A stretch of DNA of 64,000 nucleotides from Ziziphus jujuba (GCF_031755915.1 NC_083388.1:20672001-20736000); one strand, 5' to 3'. Counted from the stretch's first letter, positions 23,434 to 36,056 are shown. The notes: generated by a model not told the origin, from the letters alone. Program-made: numbers and translations.

Positions 23434-26400
23434 TGTAACACCCCGTCCCGAAGTACACCAAAAATTTCTCAAGTTGACTGTCATTGACCGAGAAGGATCA
23501 AATTTTGACTTTTTGACTCGGTAAGAATTCTAGGTTGACCGAGATACTATTACGAAGTACGTATCGACCCGAGTTTATAGACTAGTAGCACGTAAAAAAT
23601 AGAGCTACGGTTTGAAAGTTATGAGTAAAACAAGTTGAGCCCTGAACAGTCCGAGGGTGCCAGAGTTGACTTTTTATTCTTGTAAAATTGAGCCTTGACT
23701 TATATATGGTTGTGAAGTACTTGTCGATACAAGCTCGTAGACTAAGCGGTACGCCCGATTTGGACATATGGTTGGAAAATTACGGACCTGTGAAGTTTTT
23801 CCGAGACAGCTAATACTATTCATCGATATGTAAGTGTGCATGAACAACGACGCCACGTGTAGCATTATAAAGGGTGCCATGTGTCACAACAAGGAAATGC
23901 CACATTTCAGACAATTAAATATTACATTATTTTATTATTATTATTATTGTTTTATTATATTATATTATTATTTTAATATTATTTTATATATTTATTTATT
24001 TATTTTCTTTTTGTTTTTTTTTTTTCTTTTTCCCCATGTGGGAAGAAAAAACCCAGCCCCCCCTCCCCCCCCCCCCCCCCCCCGATTCCTTCTTCTTCTT
24101 CCTTCCCTCTCATTCTCTCCGATCCCTCTTTCTCTCTGCTGCACCTCTTCCGGTTGTCGCACGGCCACATACATCGGACGACATGGTGGCCCATGGCTGG
24201 ATGAGCCCGGGTGTCGAGTCGCCCATCGGTTGGCCGGCAAATGCTCTGGGATGGATGCCAAAGCCAACGGTCGCTGAGCTGCTGGGTGGCCAGTTTTCCG
24301 ACGGCCACCGATCTTGAGGTTGGTCCCTCCCCTTAGTTTTCGACCTCCTGATTCCAAAAATGACATCCATTTGCCCAAATTCCAAGCCATTGGTGAGATG
24401 AGTGGAGGGGGAGTCCGGCCAAAACTTCTTGGCCATTTTCCGGCCACCTGCGGCGTCAATTGAACCAATTGAAGGTATATTCTTGGTGCTCTCACCATAA
24501 GCTTCAAATTGGTAGTTAGAATGTGAATTATAGTTGAGTATTTAGGAAGTTGTCATTGATGAAGCTAAGTTATGTTTATGTTGAAATTGGATAGAAATTA
24601 GACAAGTCTTCAGTCAATTGCCATTACAGCTAAGTTCCTAATGATTGTTAGAGGCCAAATAAATGATTAAATTAAATTAATCCTCAAGATGTTGAAAAAC
24701 CCCAACTTTTGAGTTAAGGCTAATCAGGTTTTGTGTATATATGTTTATGTATATGTATGTTTGTAAATATATATGTGTTTCATTCATGTATATACATATG
24801 CGGATGTATATGTGTTGGTGCATTCCATGGTATTTGCTAGTTTGATAAATATATGACTATATGCACATGTATTTTGTAGGTATATGAGCATGTGTATGTG
24901 TAAATAAATATATATAAATATTGTGTTATGGTAATTTATGTGTGTAATGCCTAAATAAAATTGTTCTTTAAAATTATGGTGCCAAAGTTATGTATAGCAA
25001 TTAATTTATATCTTCAAAATTAAGGAAATTGTAGTTTTCAATTGTTGCAAAATTACTGTTAATTTTGTTATTGAGGCTATGATGCATAACAAAAGTATTC
25101 TCATTTATTTACTTATATATAACATTTTATGTGGTTCTAATGATATTTGATATGAATTGATTTTATTAATTTAGTATTTTCAAAATAAAATATATTTATG
25201 TATTAATTAATTAATTAATTTATTTATTCATAAATTTAATTTTATCTTATTTTATCGAAACTTATTATTTTAATAATAGTATAAAAATTTATAGTTTTTA
25301 GATGCATCATACACGTACCGGTGTTCTATAGTTGTGGATGTGATTAGCATGCAGGTGGATGTGGATGTGATTAGCACGTAGGTTGTAATGTCTCCCGTGA
25401 GTTGCCATTGGACCGAGGGCAGGCAAGTTTGATATTGGCCATAGCCGCCCCCCTCCATGGTCGGGATGACGGTTTAAGCAGCGGTGCGGTGGGATGCCAG
25501 GCGACCATATGAAGGTTTCTCTCTTTAACCTCCCCGTCAGATGGTGCTTTGGGATGCTGGGTATCGTAGGACACCACTGGTATATAGTATATGCATCAAT
25601 TATCTTTTGTATATATATATATATATATATTATATTTGTATGTATCACATCGTATGGGGACACCGATCCGATGTGGTCCATGAAGAGCTAGCCTTGTAAC
25701 TATGTTGCCTACGAGTCCCGGGAATTGGATGGCCAATCTAGGTAACCACCCGGACTGTCTTAGTAGCAGGGTGTTGGCAACAACTGGAATCATGGATTGC
25801 GCAACATGTTGGAGGGTATCGTTTGTACCCCTAATATGAGTGTATATTTGATAATATTTTTTAAATTTTAAATTATTATTTGATCTCATATTATTCCATC
25901 TATTCATAACCTGATTTTCCTGCATTGTACTTAATTGCTTTTATTGTCATTACTATTATTAATATTATTCTCATTATTAATATTACAATTATTATTTATC
26001 AGAATTATGTTTACAATTATTTTCATTATTGCTAATATTATCATCATCATTATGATTATTATTATTATTTTATTATTATTGCCATTATTTATTTTTATTT
26101 TTATTATTTTATTATTTCTATTATTATTATTGGCATATGATATATCTGGACAAGTATCACAGCCTATGGACAAGAAAGATAGCCATTGGGCAAGTATAAT
26201 AGTCCTTGGAACAAGTGGTAGCTTTTGGGCATGTGAGATAGTCCTTTGAACAGCTGTGATTATGTGATAGTCCTTGGACAAGTAATTACCTAGGAGTAAA
26301 TATGACAGATGATATTAGTACTATTTTTATCATGAAAACGATTGCTATTATTATTATTGTTGTTGATGTGATGATTGTTTTCCTTTTCTTCCTATATTAC

Positions 26401-26766
26401 GCATCGGTATATTTTGTAACACAATATTTAAAATGTACGGCAATCAGTGAGTGGTGCGGGTGGACGTAAATGATGAAAGGTATAATTGGTTGTTTATTTA
26501 GTTGAGTATTCCTATTGCATATATATATACGTATGTGTTTTATATAAATTGTTATCGAAGTACTGCCATTGTGGAAATTATTGTTGTAAGGTAGGAGGGA
26601 TAAGGTGGTACCATATTGGAATGTATCTTTGTGCAGGTAAATTTTGTGGTAAGTCCTTCCCTTAAGGGAGATGCTGTCGGATTTTCCATTGGAAGATTCA
26701 GTAGTATTTCCTTGGGATCAAGGCTTGTCCGGGGTTCCAGTGAGGGGTTTTGGATGGGTCCTGACA
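23434..26766 (+). mobile_element. Solo LTR of the TGTAACACCCC gypsy family, inside Copia-2 gag
   Basis: It begins TGTAACACCCCGTCCC, ends GGGTCCTGACA and has the TSD TCAAG at 23429-23433 and 26767-26771. The length (3,333 bp) and layout match the other family LTRs: a TTGACT-rich start, a pyrimidine-rich tract with a 22-base poly-C run near 24065, a GC-rich block and a conserved GC-rich island at about 25390-25580. Long ATT/TTA simple-sequence DNA fills about 25930-26130. It has no internal coding region. Confidence 0.9.
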
Positions 26767-26900
26767 TCAAGCTTGGCCAACATTGTTGAGGATTGAAAAG
26801 AAAACCCAATTGCAAAATTAATTTGACCAAGAATCAAAGGCTGAACCCAAATTGTAGAAAGAAACGAATCAGAGAAATGTTCTCCAAGATTAAAACACAA

Positions 26901-26912
26901 GCTCTGATACCA
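26901..26912 (-). other. Primer-binding site of Copia-2
   Basis: TGGTATCAGAGC on the minus strand, one base after the 5' LTR end, is the standard Met-tRNA primer site of plant copia elements. Confidence 0.9.
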
Positions 26913-26913
26913 C

Positions 26914-27529
26914 TGTTGTAGAATTTTGGAACTAATTCAATATAAGAAATACCAAACAAGAACACACAAATTTACCGAGGTTTGGTAAAAAATAGACCTA
27001 CATCCTCATTTCTAGGTGTTGAGCTTCTGCACCATGTAAATGTAATGTTTACAAGTTGTTACAGATGCTCTAATGGAGGATTCACATAAGAATTCCCAAA
27101 TCCAAAACCCAAGAACCCAATACACCCATTCACTCTTTGATCTCCACAAAGATCTCTCTCAAACCCATGTTGAGAACACAAAGAAAAGAATAAAGAATGG
27201 CTCTCAAAACTCAAAGGATTCTTTTTCGCATGCAGCCCCATACATGGGTCTACAACCTTTCTCTTTTTTTCACTCTTTGTTTTTCTATATCTGATATATG
27301 AAGAAGAAGACCAAAAACACACATATATTTATCCAAAACAAGAAGGTGGTGCGTTCAATTAATCTCCAGCAGCTCCAACATGGCAAGCAACCGTTCTGCC
27401 CTTTATTAACTAATGTGGTAGCAAAGTGTTACCATTTTGGAGCCTGGAAATTTCCTCTTCTTTCTTCTTGGACCGACAGCTTATAAATAATTACATAAAT
27501 GGCTTGATTTGAGGATTATTTTTCTCACA
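26914..27529 (-). repeat. Copia-2 5' LTR
   Basis: This is the partner of 17037-17666, about 616 bp. It keeps the canonical TG..CA ends (TGTTGTAGAATT to TTTTTCTCACA), whereas the other copy starts CG. Confidence 0.9.
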
Positions 27530-27534
27530 TTCAC

Positions 27535-28912
27535 CTTAAGCCCCATCCCATATGAGTTAGGCCACTTTCCAGGTTAACCCATCACAACCTCTCTTTCTCT
27601 GAATTTTCTAAGCATATTCCATCTAAAATCTAAAAGCTGACAAATATTGTGTCATTTGATCTTTCTAATTGGCATGCTAATTATTTGAATGTAAGTAAAG
27701 GGAGCTCAAAAGGTTTATCCAGAGCATGACCAAATTAAGACTCTTTTACCTGGAAAGCACATATCTTTTTTCTTCACCTATGCCTCCTTAATCCATGTCA
27801 AACCTCTCTTTCTTGACACATCTCTCTTCTCTATATTGCAAACTGCATGGCCACTTTCCAAAGAATATCTTCTAGATGCCGAAAATACAATTCATTGATC
27901 TGTCATGGAACTATGAATGTTTTATGTCTCTTGGGATCTTTATTTTCAAGGGTAGTTCCTTTTTCCCTTTGGAACCTTTACAGACTTGTACAGGTTGACC
28001 TATCAATGAATTATTTCAAAGGTTGGTTGTCGTCTACTTTAGGGAACCTTCCAAACCTCATTTCATCATCATTAATTCTTCCATCGTCATTAATTCTTAC
28101 ATGGAAGGTATTATACTCTCTTGATTTGCATTCCAACCTATTGTAAAGACCACTTGTTGATCACTTATTGCAAGGAATGTCCACCATGTACTTCTTTATC
28201 TCAAATAATAGGTTGGTTGGAAGAATTGATCCCTCATTCTGTAAATTAAGGAATCTTGTCGAACTTCATGCATCAAAGAATCATCTGTATGGCACCATTC
28301 CTCCACATTTTGGTAACTTCAGTGGTTCTCTTTTTTTAGTACTCAATCTTGCGAGTAACAATTTCCATGGCAATATACCTCAGCTATGCAGTGGTGAAAG
28401 ACAAGATATATGGACATTGGATTTGTGTCAAAATCAGTTACATGGCAATGCCACGGTCTTTAATGAAATGCAAGGAGTTAATTGTTCTAAAGCTTGGCCA
28501 CAACAAGATAAGTGACACATTTCCTTTTTGGCTACAATTTTTGCCCTGGCTCCAATTTGTCATATTATGCTTTAATAACTTCCATGGTCCCATATGGCAT
28601 AATAATAACTTTTTGGACTTTATGATGCTACGAGTCATTGATCTTTCTCATAATAATTTTACAGGAAACTTACCATCAAAATATTTTAGAAATTGGACAT
28701 CCATGAGTATAAAAACCTTAAGAAAGATAATGATTTAGAATTGGTACCCAAAAGCAATGCAGAAGACACACCGGTCCTGACTATCCGAAGAACGCCGTGA
28801 CCATGATTAATAAGGGACAAGAAATGGAATTTTTCGAGACTTTATCTCTCTTCATATCCATGGATCTCTCTGATAATAAATTCTATGGAGAAATTCCAAG
28901 TACAATATGCTA
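27535..28912 (+). pseudogene. RLP copy B, main LRR part
   Basis: The sequence resumes after Copia-2 and follows copy A closely, then extends further toward the C-terminus. Readable LRR stretches include NRLVGRIDPSFCKLRNLVEL, NHLYGTIPPHFGNFSGSLFL, NNFHGNIPQLC, then after a frameshift near 28480 IVLKLGHNKISDTFPFWLQF and LRVIDLSHNNFTGNLPSKYF, and finally ISMDLSDNKFYGEIPSTIC. The latter part corresponds to the LRR block before the juxtamembrane region in Cf-9-like proteins. The transmembrane segment is missing because a copia fragment begins at 28913. Several stops and frameshifts occur before 28150. Confidence 0.85.
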
Positions 28913-29990
28913 AAGGAAATATGCATTGGAGGTTTTAAGAAGGTTTGGTATGATGGAAAGTAATTCGGTGGGTAGTCCAATAGTTCCAGGTTTCAAATTA
29001 AGCAAAGATGAAGATGGAGTTTCTGTTGATGAGACATACTATAAACAATTGGTGGGAAGTTCAATGTATCTCACTGCCACAAGACCTGACATGATCTCAT
29101 AAGTAGATATATGGAAAAACCAATGGAGAGTCATCTACAAGCAGCTAAAAGAGTCCTTCGATACTTAAAAGGGACTGTGAATTATGGAATCCATTATAAG
29201 AAAGGAGGAAATGGTGAGTTGTTGGCATTTACAGATAGAGACTATGCTGGAGATTTAGAGGACAAGAAGAGTACATCTGGGTATGTATTTTTAAAGAGTT
29301 CAGGTGCTATTTCATGGTGTTCAAAAAAGCAGCCTATTGTGACTTTATCAACCATAGAAGCTGAGTTCATGGCAGCTACAATTTGTGCTTGTCAAGGAGT
29401 CTGGATGAAGAGGATTTTAAGAGAGTTGGGACATTTTGATGGAGGTTGTATTACACTAATGTGTGATAATAGTTCAACCATCAAGCTATCTAAAAATCTA
29501 GTTATGCATGGTCGCAGCAAGCATATTGATGTAAGGTGTCAATTCTTAAGAAATCTTACGAAGGATGGTATAATTGAATTAGTTTATTGTGGGAGTCAGG
29601 ATCAAGTGGCTGACATAATGACCAAACCATTGAACCTTGAAGTTTTTTAGAAGCTTTGGAAGTTACTGGGAGCATGTGAAATTTCTAGCATAAACTAATT
29701 GCTTCACAGCATTTAGTTTAAGGGAGGGAATGAAGAAGTTTGCTGCAGTTTTTGTTAGAATAATTCTTTGGTTTTCAGGGGAAGTCTTAGTCTTTACAAA
29801 AAAATCTGTTTGTATTTCACTTATTCCAAGTTACTGTTACCACTTACCTTTATTTTTATTGAGGTGGGTTGTTCTCTTTTCTGTTAAGATTGTGTATTGA
29901 TTGGCTATTTAAGCCATGGTTATGATCCATAAAATTGAGCTTTTTCAAACCAACTGTTGTGTTTCTTGTTCTTTGATCAAATTTTCAACA
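28913..29990 (+). mobile_element. Copia-3, 5'-truncated (RNase H end plus 3' LTR)
   Basis: Copia sequence starts abruptly within RT (RKYALEVLRRFGM), continues through QLVGSSMYLTATRPDM and, after a frame break at about 29100, a 179-codon RNase H frame (29111-29650) with FTDRDYAGDLEDKKSTSGY, LSTIEAEFMAATICACQGVW, CDNSSTIKLSKN and HGRSKHIDVR. A purine tract (AAGGGAGGGA) precedes a putative 3' LTR at 29731-29990 (TGAAGAAG to TTTTCAACA). No 5' LTR, gag, integrase or TSD is visible, so the left part was deleted together with the end of RLP B. Confidence 0.85.
29731..29990 (+). repeat. Copia-3 3' LTR
   Basis: The 260-bp TG..CA segment directly follows a purine-rich tract. It contains a TATTTAAGCC-like promoter box at about 29906. 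No partner LTR lies in the window, so the boundaries rest on the terminal dinucleotides and the tract alone. Confidence 0.65.
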
Positions 29991-31319
29991 GCCCTAACTC
30001 CAAAACTTCCTTGCTAAGCCTCCAATTGGGTTTAGCCTTAATATATTTGTATGTTTGTATTAACTAAAGTGTGGAAGGTTTTAATATAATTTGCCCATCT
30101 ATTATTATAATTTGCTTTTATAATTTGGTCTTGTCTTTATTGATATATTTTTATCAACTTAGTGTTGTTTTTATTTTATTATTATTCTTGATTTGGGAAT
30201 TTCATTTCATATGTCAGTTTCTTCTATTGAGGATAGTTAATAAATTTTTTTCTCATTGTGATAACAATATGTAATGCTCATGATAATATTAAAAAAAAAA
30301 TTATATGCAAGAAAGCTATTAAATGAGGTAGTTATGAACTAAGCCACTCTATTAGCTCTTTTCTTTTACAATAGATTATTTTCTTCTCTATTTCCACTAG
30401 GCTACTTTGAATTTGATGACTTAATGATATAGATTCTAATTAGAAAGTTCTGTGATAGACTGGGCCTCCTCCATGTGCTTACAATGAATTTTCTGGTAAC
30501 ATCTTTGTTCTGCTGCCGATGCAACTCTTGCAATGTATGCTTAATTTTAACATTATAGTTCCTATCTTTCGTACATTTCATTTGTCTTATTAACCTTTTT
30601 TCACCTAAGCATATTAGCATTTGTCTCTAGAGGCTTAAGCTTTTTGAACTACTAGTTTTGTCATCTTATGAACGTTATGCATTTGCATAAATGACTAAAC
30701 TAACTGGCCATTATGAGCAAAACTGGGAACTAATTAAATTGAGAACCTAGCAACTTATTGACTATTTTCCTAAGCTTTGTCACATAGAATATTGTGAACG
30801 GAATTAGGTAGGAAATTATTTTTTTGCAACTCCAAATAGATTGAATTTTTGTTGGTCATGCTAGATTGAGTGGTCTTTAATAGGCTTTTAGCATGAATAT
30901 CATTCTGGTTGCTTAGATTATTGCGTTGATCCAAACAATAGTGCACTTGTACGAAGATGAAAACAAGATCTAGTGATGACTATGTTAGGTCGAATAAGAT
31001 TGTTATAAGGCTATTACAAAGTCCTAAATGGCTGTAAATCGATATTAAATTCTCCAAAATGGACTCAGCATATGGCATGACAGAGTCAAATGATAATGAT
31101 ATTTTATGTTAGTTTGCAAAGTTTATGAAAATTGGCAGAAAAGCATTGTGATGGATGCTGTATATGAAGTCAAATGTACCGCGAGTCTTGGAGCCAAAAC
31201 CTTTAAAAATTAAAATCAATGCAAATTATTGTCCATATGGTAGCCAACATAAAGAAAGATTCAAAGCTTGGTCATTAAAATTTACCTTAAGGTAAGTAAC
31301 AGAAACCAAAACTCATAGC
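29991..31319. other. AT-rich spacer with no recognised gene
   Basis: I see no coding frame with protein-like composition, no repeat unit shared with the rest of the window and no clear regulatory signal here. Short runs of A or T are present. It may contain the 3' flank of the ancestral RLP B gene. Confidence 0.5.
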
Positions 31320-32280
31320 TGAAAACCAGATTCTATGTTCATTGAGTTACAATAACAGAGGAATTCTAGCAGGAATGAGACAAAGTAGCCAACCGTTTAG
31401 CTAATATGAATCATAGTCTTTCCTTATATGTTCATTTTTTTTTTTACCAAGCCCCCTAGTGGAGTTGGGTCATTCTTGCTTTTTGATTGTGTTGGAGGAT
31501 GTTCGTCACGTCAAATTGTTGTTTAAGTTTGTTTGTTTGGCATAACAACACCTGCTTCACCAAACAAGAAATAACAGAGGTAGTCTCGGATTTAAAAAAG
31601 TTTTAACAAACTAGACGGACAACTAACTAACATATAATTTACAAATTCAACTTCCTCAAAAAATCTTTCTAAGGTGAATAAATCACAATTGATAGATGTA
31701 CAGATAGATAGTGGGCTTGGCTTCATGCTTTGTTTTCTTGCAAGAATGAAGTGTAGGAACATGCATGAGAATATATATTTTATTGCTAACAGAATTTGCA
31801 AAACGTCCAAGTCAAAGTCAATGGTTGGGACTTAATTCACAAAATGAGTCTTGGAGAGGATGGGGAAAGAAAGCAACAAGCGAGACTAAGGGCTAGACTA
31901 ACCATAACATTTATAACACGTCCAATATTGAATTTCTTGCTCAATCAGGGACTATGGATAGTATCCCTGTTACGTTAAAAATATAGTTTCTATTGCTTGT
32001 TTCATTTGTTAAGTCTTGCGAAATAATTAATTTAATTACAATTTGGATGTAGAAATAAACTATTGTAGGGACTTGGAATTTGGATAAGCCAATTTCAACC
32101 ACAAATTATCTTTTAAAGAAGACTTTTATTTTCCATTCAGATATTGCGATGGACCATAACCATCAATCACTTCTTGGCTAAAAAGGTTCCTTCTAGCAAC
32201 TTTATCTTTTCAAATGACCAGCTTTTTTAATGTTCGGACAGTGGCCTCTTAATGATTTGATAAATTTGTGCATTTGTGAA
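31320..32280. repeat. Intergenic segmental duplication, partial copy 2
   Basis: This matches parts of 890-1790 and of 59290-60790: the GAGTTACA..ACAGAGGAA block, the degenerate RNase H-like remnant (about 31360-31560), the GCATGAGAATATATATTT block (31762) and the TATAACACGTCC block (31910). It lies upstream of RLP copy D in the same relative position as the others. Confidence 0.65.
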
Positions 32281-32284
32281 TTTG

Positions 32285-35200
32285 TACCATAAAATTCCTC
32301 ATAAACGTCTAATACTCTTACACCCCAAATGTAACACCCCATCCCAAATCACACCGGAATCCATGCACGTTGATCAAGGTTGACCGTTGACCTAGGGGTC
32401 CAAAGTTGACTTTTTGTCCCAGTTGGAATTTCTGTAGACTAGTAGCACGTCGAAAACAGAGCTACGGTTTGAAAGTTATGGGCAAAACAAGTCGAGCTGC
32501 AAGCAGTCCAAAAGGTGTCGGGAGTTGACTTTTTCTTGTTGTGTAATTTTGTTTTGACTCTTGTATGGTTGTAAAGTACTCGTCGATATGAGTTCATAGA
32601 CTAGCGGCACGCTTAAATTGGACATCTGGTTAAAAAGTTATGGGTGTTTGAAGTTCGCCAGATACCGTAATATTTTATTATATCTGGCTTAAGTGCACAG
32701 TAACGCCACATGTCACCACCTGATTGGTCCACATGGATGAACAGTGTCAGCACGGTGGCTTTTATTTGGCAAAAATGCTAAGGAGGAGAGAGAAAGAGAG
32801 AGAGGAGAGAGAGAGAGAGAGAGAAAACCGACCAGCCGCCGGAATCGTCCAATTTTTCGGCCGACTCTTGCTACACGCACCGGCCAAACGGAAGCGGCTT
32901 CCCATTTCCGGCCAAACCCCAAAATCTCACGACCGACGGTCGCCGGATGCGCCGGGATCGAGGCGGCGAAGCTCGGCGGCGATTTTTCCCTCCACCGCCG
33001 TTTGCCCAGTTTTCGGCCATTTTCAAGCCAAACGCGCCAGCCACCCCTCACCACCTCCTCAAGTCCGGCCTACCCACCAAATTTCACAGCCACCGGACCT
33101 CCGACGCACCGGGATCGGAGCGTTTTCCGGTGAGGCGCCGAAAATCTTCAAATCCCGATCTCTCTGCCGTCCGGCCTCCGTTTGCCTCACCGCCGGTTCC
33201 GTTGGAATCCTCTCCCCTCGATCTACAAAACCGCCAAAAATCTCAGCCAATGGCCACTGCACGCACCGCCGCCGGTGACAGTTGCCGGTGACCGCGGCGG
33301 CTCGCCGGAAGTCACTGTTCCGGTGAATACCCAGTTGCACCACCGATCCCTGTCCACTAATTCCGACCTCTTGAATCCAAATCCGGCATCCTTTTCCGCC
33401 AATTCACGATGGTTTGGGAGAATTGAGGAGTCGAATCTCAAAAGCTTTCCGACGAGATTCCGGGCACCTCGGGTCCGATCTCCGGAAAGTAAGACCGAAT
33501 CCGTGATCCTCATCACTCAAGCTTCGATTCGGTATATAACTCGTAACTTTTAGTTGTCGTTTGTGTTCGCTCCCCGGGTACCCATTTGGGAGTTACCCGA
33601 TTATAATATTAATATATTTGGTTGGTGTACTGTGGATGTTTTAGGTGCGCGTACGAGTAGTGGAGTTGATCCTGCGGAGGATCTTAGCTGATATACGCGC
33701 TTAAAGTGAGTGACCCACCTTTAAAAATATTTTGGGGCAATTAATTATGTTTAATTGGTGTTTATTTGGTAATTGAATTATGCTCATGTGGTACAATTTA
33801 GTTATTATTTTATTGTGATTTAATTTTAATTATTATGCATGAGCAAGGTATTTTCAATAATAAATTGTACGTGGTTTTAAATATTATTTTTGGGCATAAT
33901 TGGTTTAAATATTTTATAAAAATATTTGTTTAAATTGGTGGTTTGATTTTATAATTATGCCCATGGTATTTTAATTGTTGAACCTCGTATTACGAGAAAA
34001 ATTATTGTTTTATTGGTTATCGATGTTTTCGTACCGGGTTTGTTAATGAAAATATGTGGGATGGTAAATGTGAAAATTGGTATATTTTCCACGGTGATTT
34101 TGGAAAAACGGTACGGTTATAATTAATTTAGTAATTATTTTAGACGCATTCATACAATATCAGTGTTCTGATGTATGTATATGTGGTTTAGCGCGCAAGT
34201 ATTATACCTCCCGTGAGTTGCCATTGGACCGTGGGCAGGCAAGTCTTATATATTGCGCATCAGCCGCCCCCCTCTTTGGTCGGGATGACTGTTTCAATAG
34301 CGGTACTGTCGGGACGCCGAAGTGCCGTTTGCAAGTTTTTCTCTTTAATCTCCCCGCCAATCGGTGCTCGGGACACTGGGTATCGGAGAGCATCACTGGT
34401 ATATGGTATGGTGCGTCAAGTACAAATTTTTTGGATAGAAAATTCAAACCCCAAAGTGTTCAAAAATTATTTATTATAATTTATTACATTTTATTTATAT
34501 TTGGGGTATTTAGTTGTTTGTTGTTTATTAAGTTAATTGATCCCTTGGTTTTCGGGAGGTACGAATATCGGGTTTTGTGAAAATGTTTTAAAAGGGGAAC
34601 ATTTCCAACGGAGTGAATAGTGAGGGTTTTGAGAGAAAATATTTCTTCAATTGTTTATTATTAGTTATTTATTTAATTGTTGATATTAATTAAATTTCTT
34701 TATTTGCTATATTATTAATATTAAAGGTGTTCAGCAGATAGGGTCACTCACTGAGATGATTAGCATCTCACGTTTATAAATTCCATTCCCCTAGGTCTAA
34801 GTTGGGAGACGTTGATCGCCCGAGGCAAGCCCAACGTCTCAGTTCATTGCCAAAAGTCCAAGAAGTATTTCTTCCCTTTTTCCTCTCCATCTTGTATTGC
34901 TTCCTTATCTGTTATTTTATTAATTAAACATTTAATTGTAGAATGCTATGTATACTGTATTGGACATGTAGTTGTTATGTATGCACTGAGTTGCTGTTAT
35001 TCTCTGAAGTGCTGTAAATTTGTGGAATCAATTTGTAGTATTGTGGGAGGAATAAGGGGATGAATTTAGAAGTGTGTTTTCAGTGCAGGTAATTTTTGGT
35101 AAGTCCTACCCTTAGGGGAGGTGCTGCCGGATTTTCCGTTGGAGGGTTCGGTGGTATTTCCTTGGGATCAGGGCTTGTCTAGGGTTCCGGGGAGAAATCT

Positions 35201-35550
35201 TGGACGGGTCCTGACACCAAAACATACATTTTTATCTCCTCTCACTTCCTTTTTTTTGTTTATTTGCATTCGTAATCTGCTGCCGCTAAAATTAAAAGGA
35301 TGGATCAACTAATCCTCCTATTCTATTTCCCGGTGCTTATCTCATGTTGGTTAATCTTTGTTTCACATTTCTTGAATTCCTCTACTTTTTCTTGCCTGCC
35401 AAGCCAAAGCAACTAAAAATGAGAGTTCACAATTAAAAGGCGTGTATCATTCCATTGGCTTGTCTAATTGCTTCTTACTTGAATACTTATCCAAAGACTA
35501 GCTATTGGAAGGCAGGTTGTGATTGTTGTTATTGGGGTAGAATTACGTGC
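32285..35550 (+). pseudogene. RLP copy D, 5' end split by a solo LTR
   Basis: Leader sequence at 32285-32329 resembles the start of the copy E leader (36049-36100). It is interrupted by the solo LTR at 32330-35216 and resumes at 35217. The ancestral ATG aligns with ATT at about 35291; the next ATG is at 35300 and opens MDQLILLFYFPVLISC, a signal peptide, then NSSTFSCLPSQS and a stop. The LRR cap CDCCYWGRITC is visible near 35518-35548. Immediately after it the sequence changes to intergenic spacer (GCATGAGAATATG), so all LRRs are deleted. Confidence 0.75.
32330..35216 (+). mobile_element. Solo LTR of the TGTAACACCCC gypsy family, in the RLP D leader
   Basis: It begins TGTAACACCCCATCCC, ends GGGTCCTGACA and has the TSD CCAAA at 32325-32329 and 35217-35221; its length is 2,887 bp. 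It contains the GA microsatellite (32787-32824), the GC-rich block to about 33550 and the conserved island at 34210-34400. The overlapping ORFs in the GC-rich block on both strands are not supported as genes. Confidence 0.92.
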
Positions 35551-36000
35551 ATGAGAATATGTATTTTATTGCCAAAATTAATTATATGCTAACCAGAATA
35601 TCCAAAACATTCAAGCCAAAGTCAGTGGTGGGGCTAGATGATACAGACTTTTAATGGGGAAAAGAAAGCAACAAGGCAGATTGCGAAGTGGACTAAGAAT
35701 ACCTTGCATAGCACTTTCCAAAATTTCAATGCAGCAGAATTTCTTGCAAAATGACTTGCTATTCCCCTAGCACCAAGATAAAATTATAATAATAATAATA
35801 AATAAAATGGCTTCTTAGTCATCCATAAATGAAATTTCCAATCTCATTGAAGAGAGATCATGACTTTGCAACAATTTATTTATCTTTTTAATTAGAGGTG
35901 ACTTTTCTTTTCCAGTCACTAATTTTGATGGACCCATTTTTGACTAAAGTTTATAGCTTCCATGAACTTTCCATTTTGAATCACTATAACATTTAAAAAG
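35540..36000. repeat. Intergenic segmental duplication, partial copy 3
   Basis: This matches the 1480-1590 spacer (GAGAATAT..TTGCC..AATTA and CCAAAACNTTCAA) and, in its second half, 61465-61600 (TTCCAATNTCATTG and GAGAGATCATGAC). It separates RLP copies D and E. Confidence 0.6.
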
Positions 36001-36048
36001 TTTTGAACAATTGCCTGTTATGTTCTGTTTGCAATTATAAATTCATAC

Positions 36049-36056
36049 TATAAAAA
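36049..36056 (+). promoter_or_regulatory. TATA box of RLP copy E
   Basis: TATAAAAA followed by GCCTCATAAAA lies 93 bases before ATG 36142. It has the same spacing and flanking bases as the element at 16-30. Confidence 0.5.

Larger units (their letters stand above)
17037..27529 (-). mobile_element. Copia-2 LTR retrotransposon carrying two solo LTRs
   Basis: This copia element is in minus orientation, with LTRs at 17037-17666 and 26914-27529 and TSD TTCAC. The left terminal dinucleotide has mutated from TG to CG. On the minus strand the order is gag, zinc-knuckle region, protease, integrase, RT, RNase H. It is split by a 2.6-kb solo LTR in the RNase H/RT region and a 3.3-kb solo LTR near the gag start. 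The sequence between integrase and RT is deleted. Without the inserts it would be about 4.5 kb. Confidence 0.92.

Noticed and set aside
23992..24507. 171-codon minus-strand ORF with poly-Gly and a Lys-rich end
   Set aside because: It is produced by poly-C and poly-T tracts in a solo LTR; no domain is seen.
25935..26281. Ile/Asn-rich ORFs on both strands
   Set aside because: They are translation of ATT/TTA simple-sequence DNA inside a solo LTR.
32724..33278. 184-codon ORF in the solo LTR
   Set aside because: Same situation: composition-driven and not conserved as a frame between family members.
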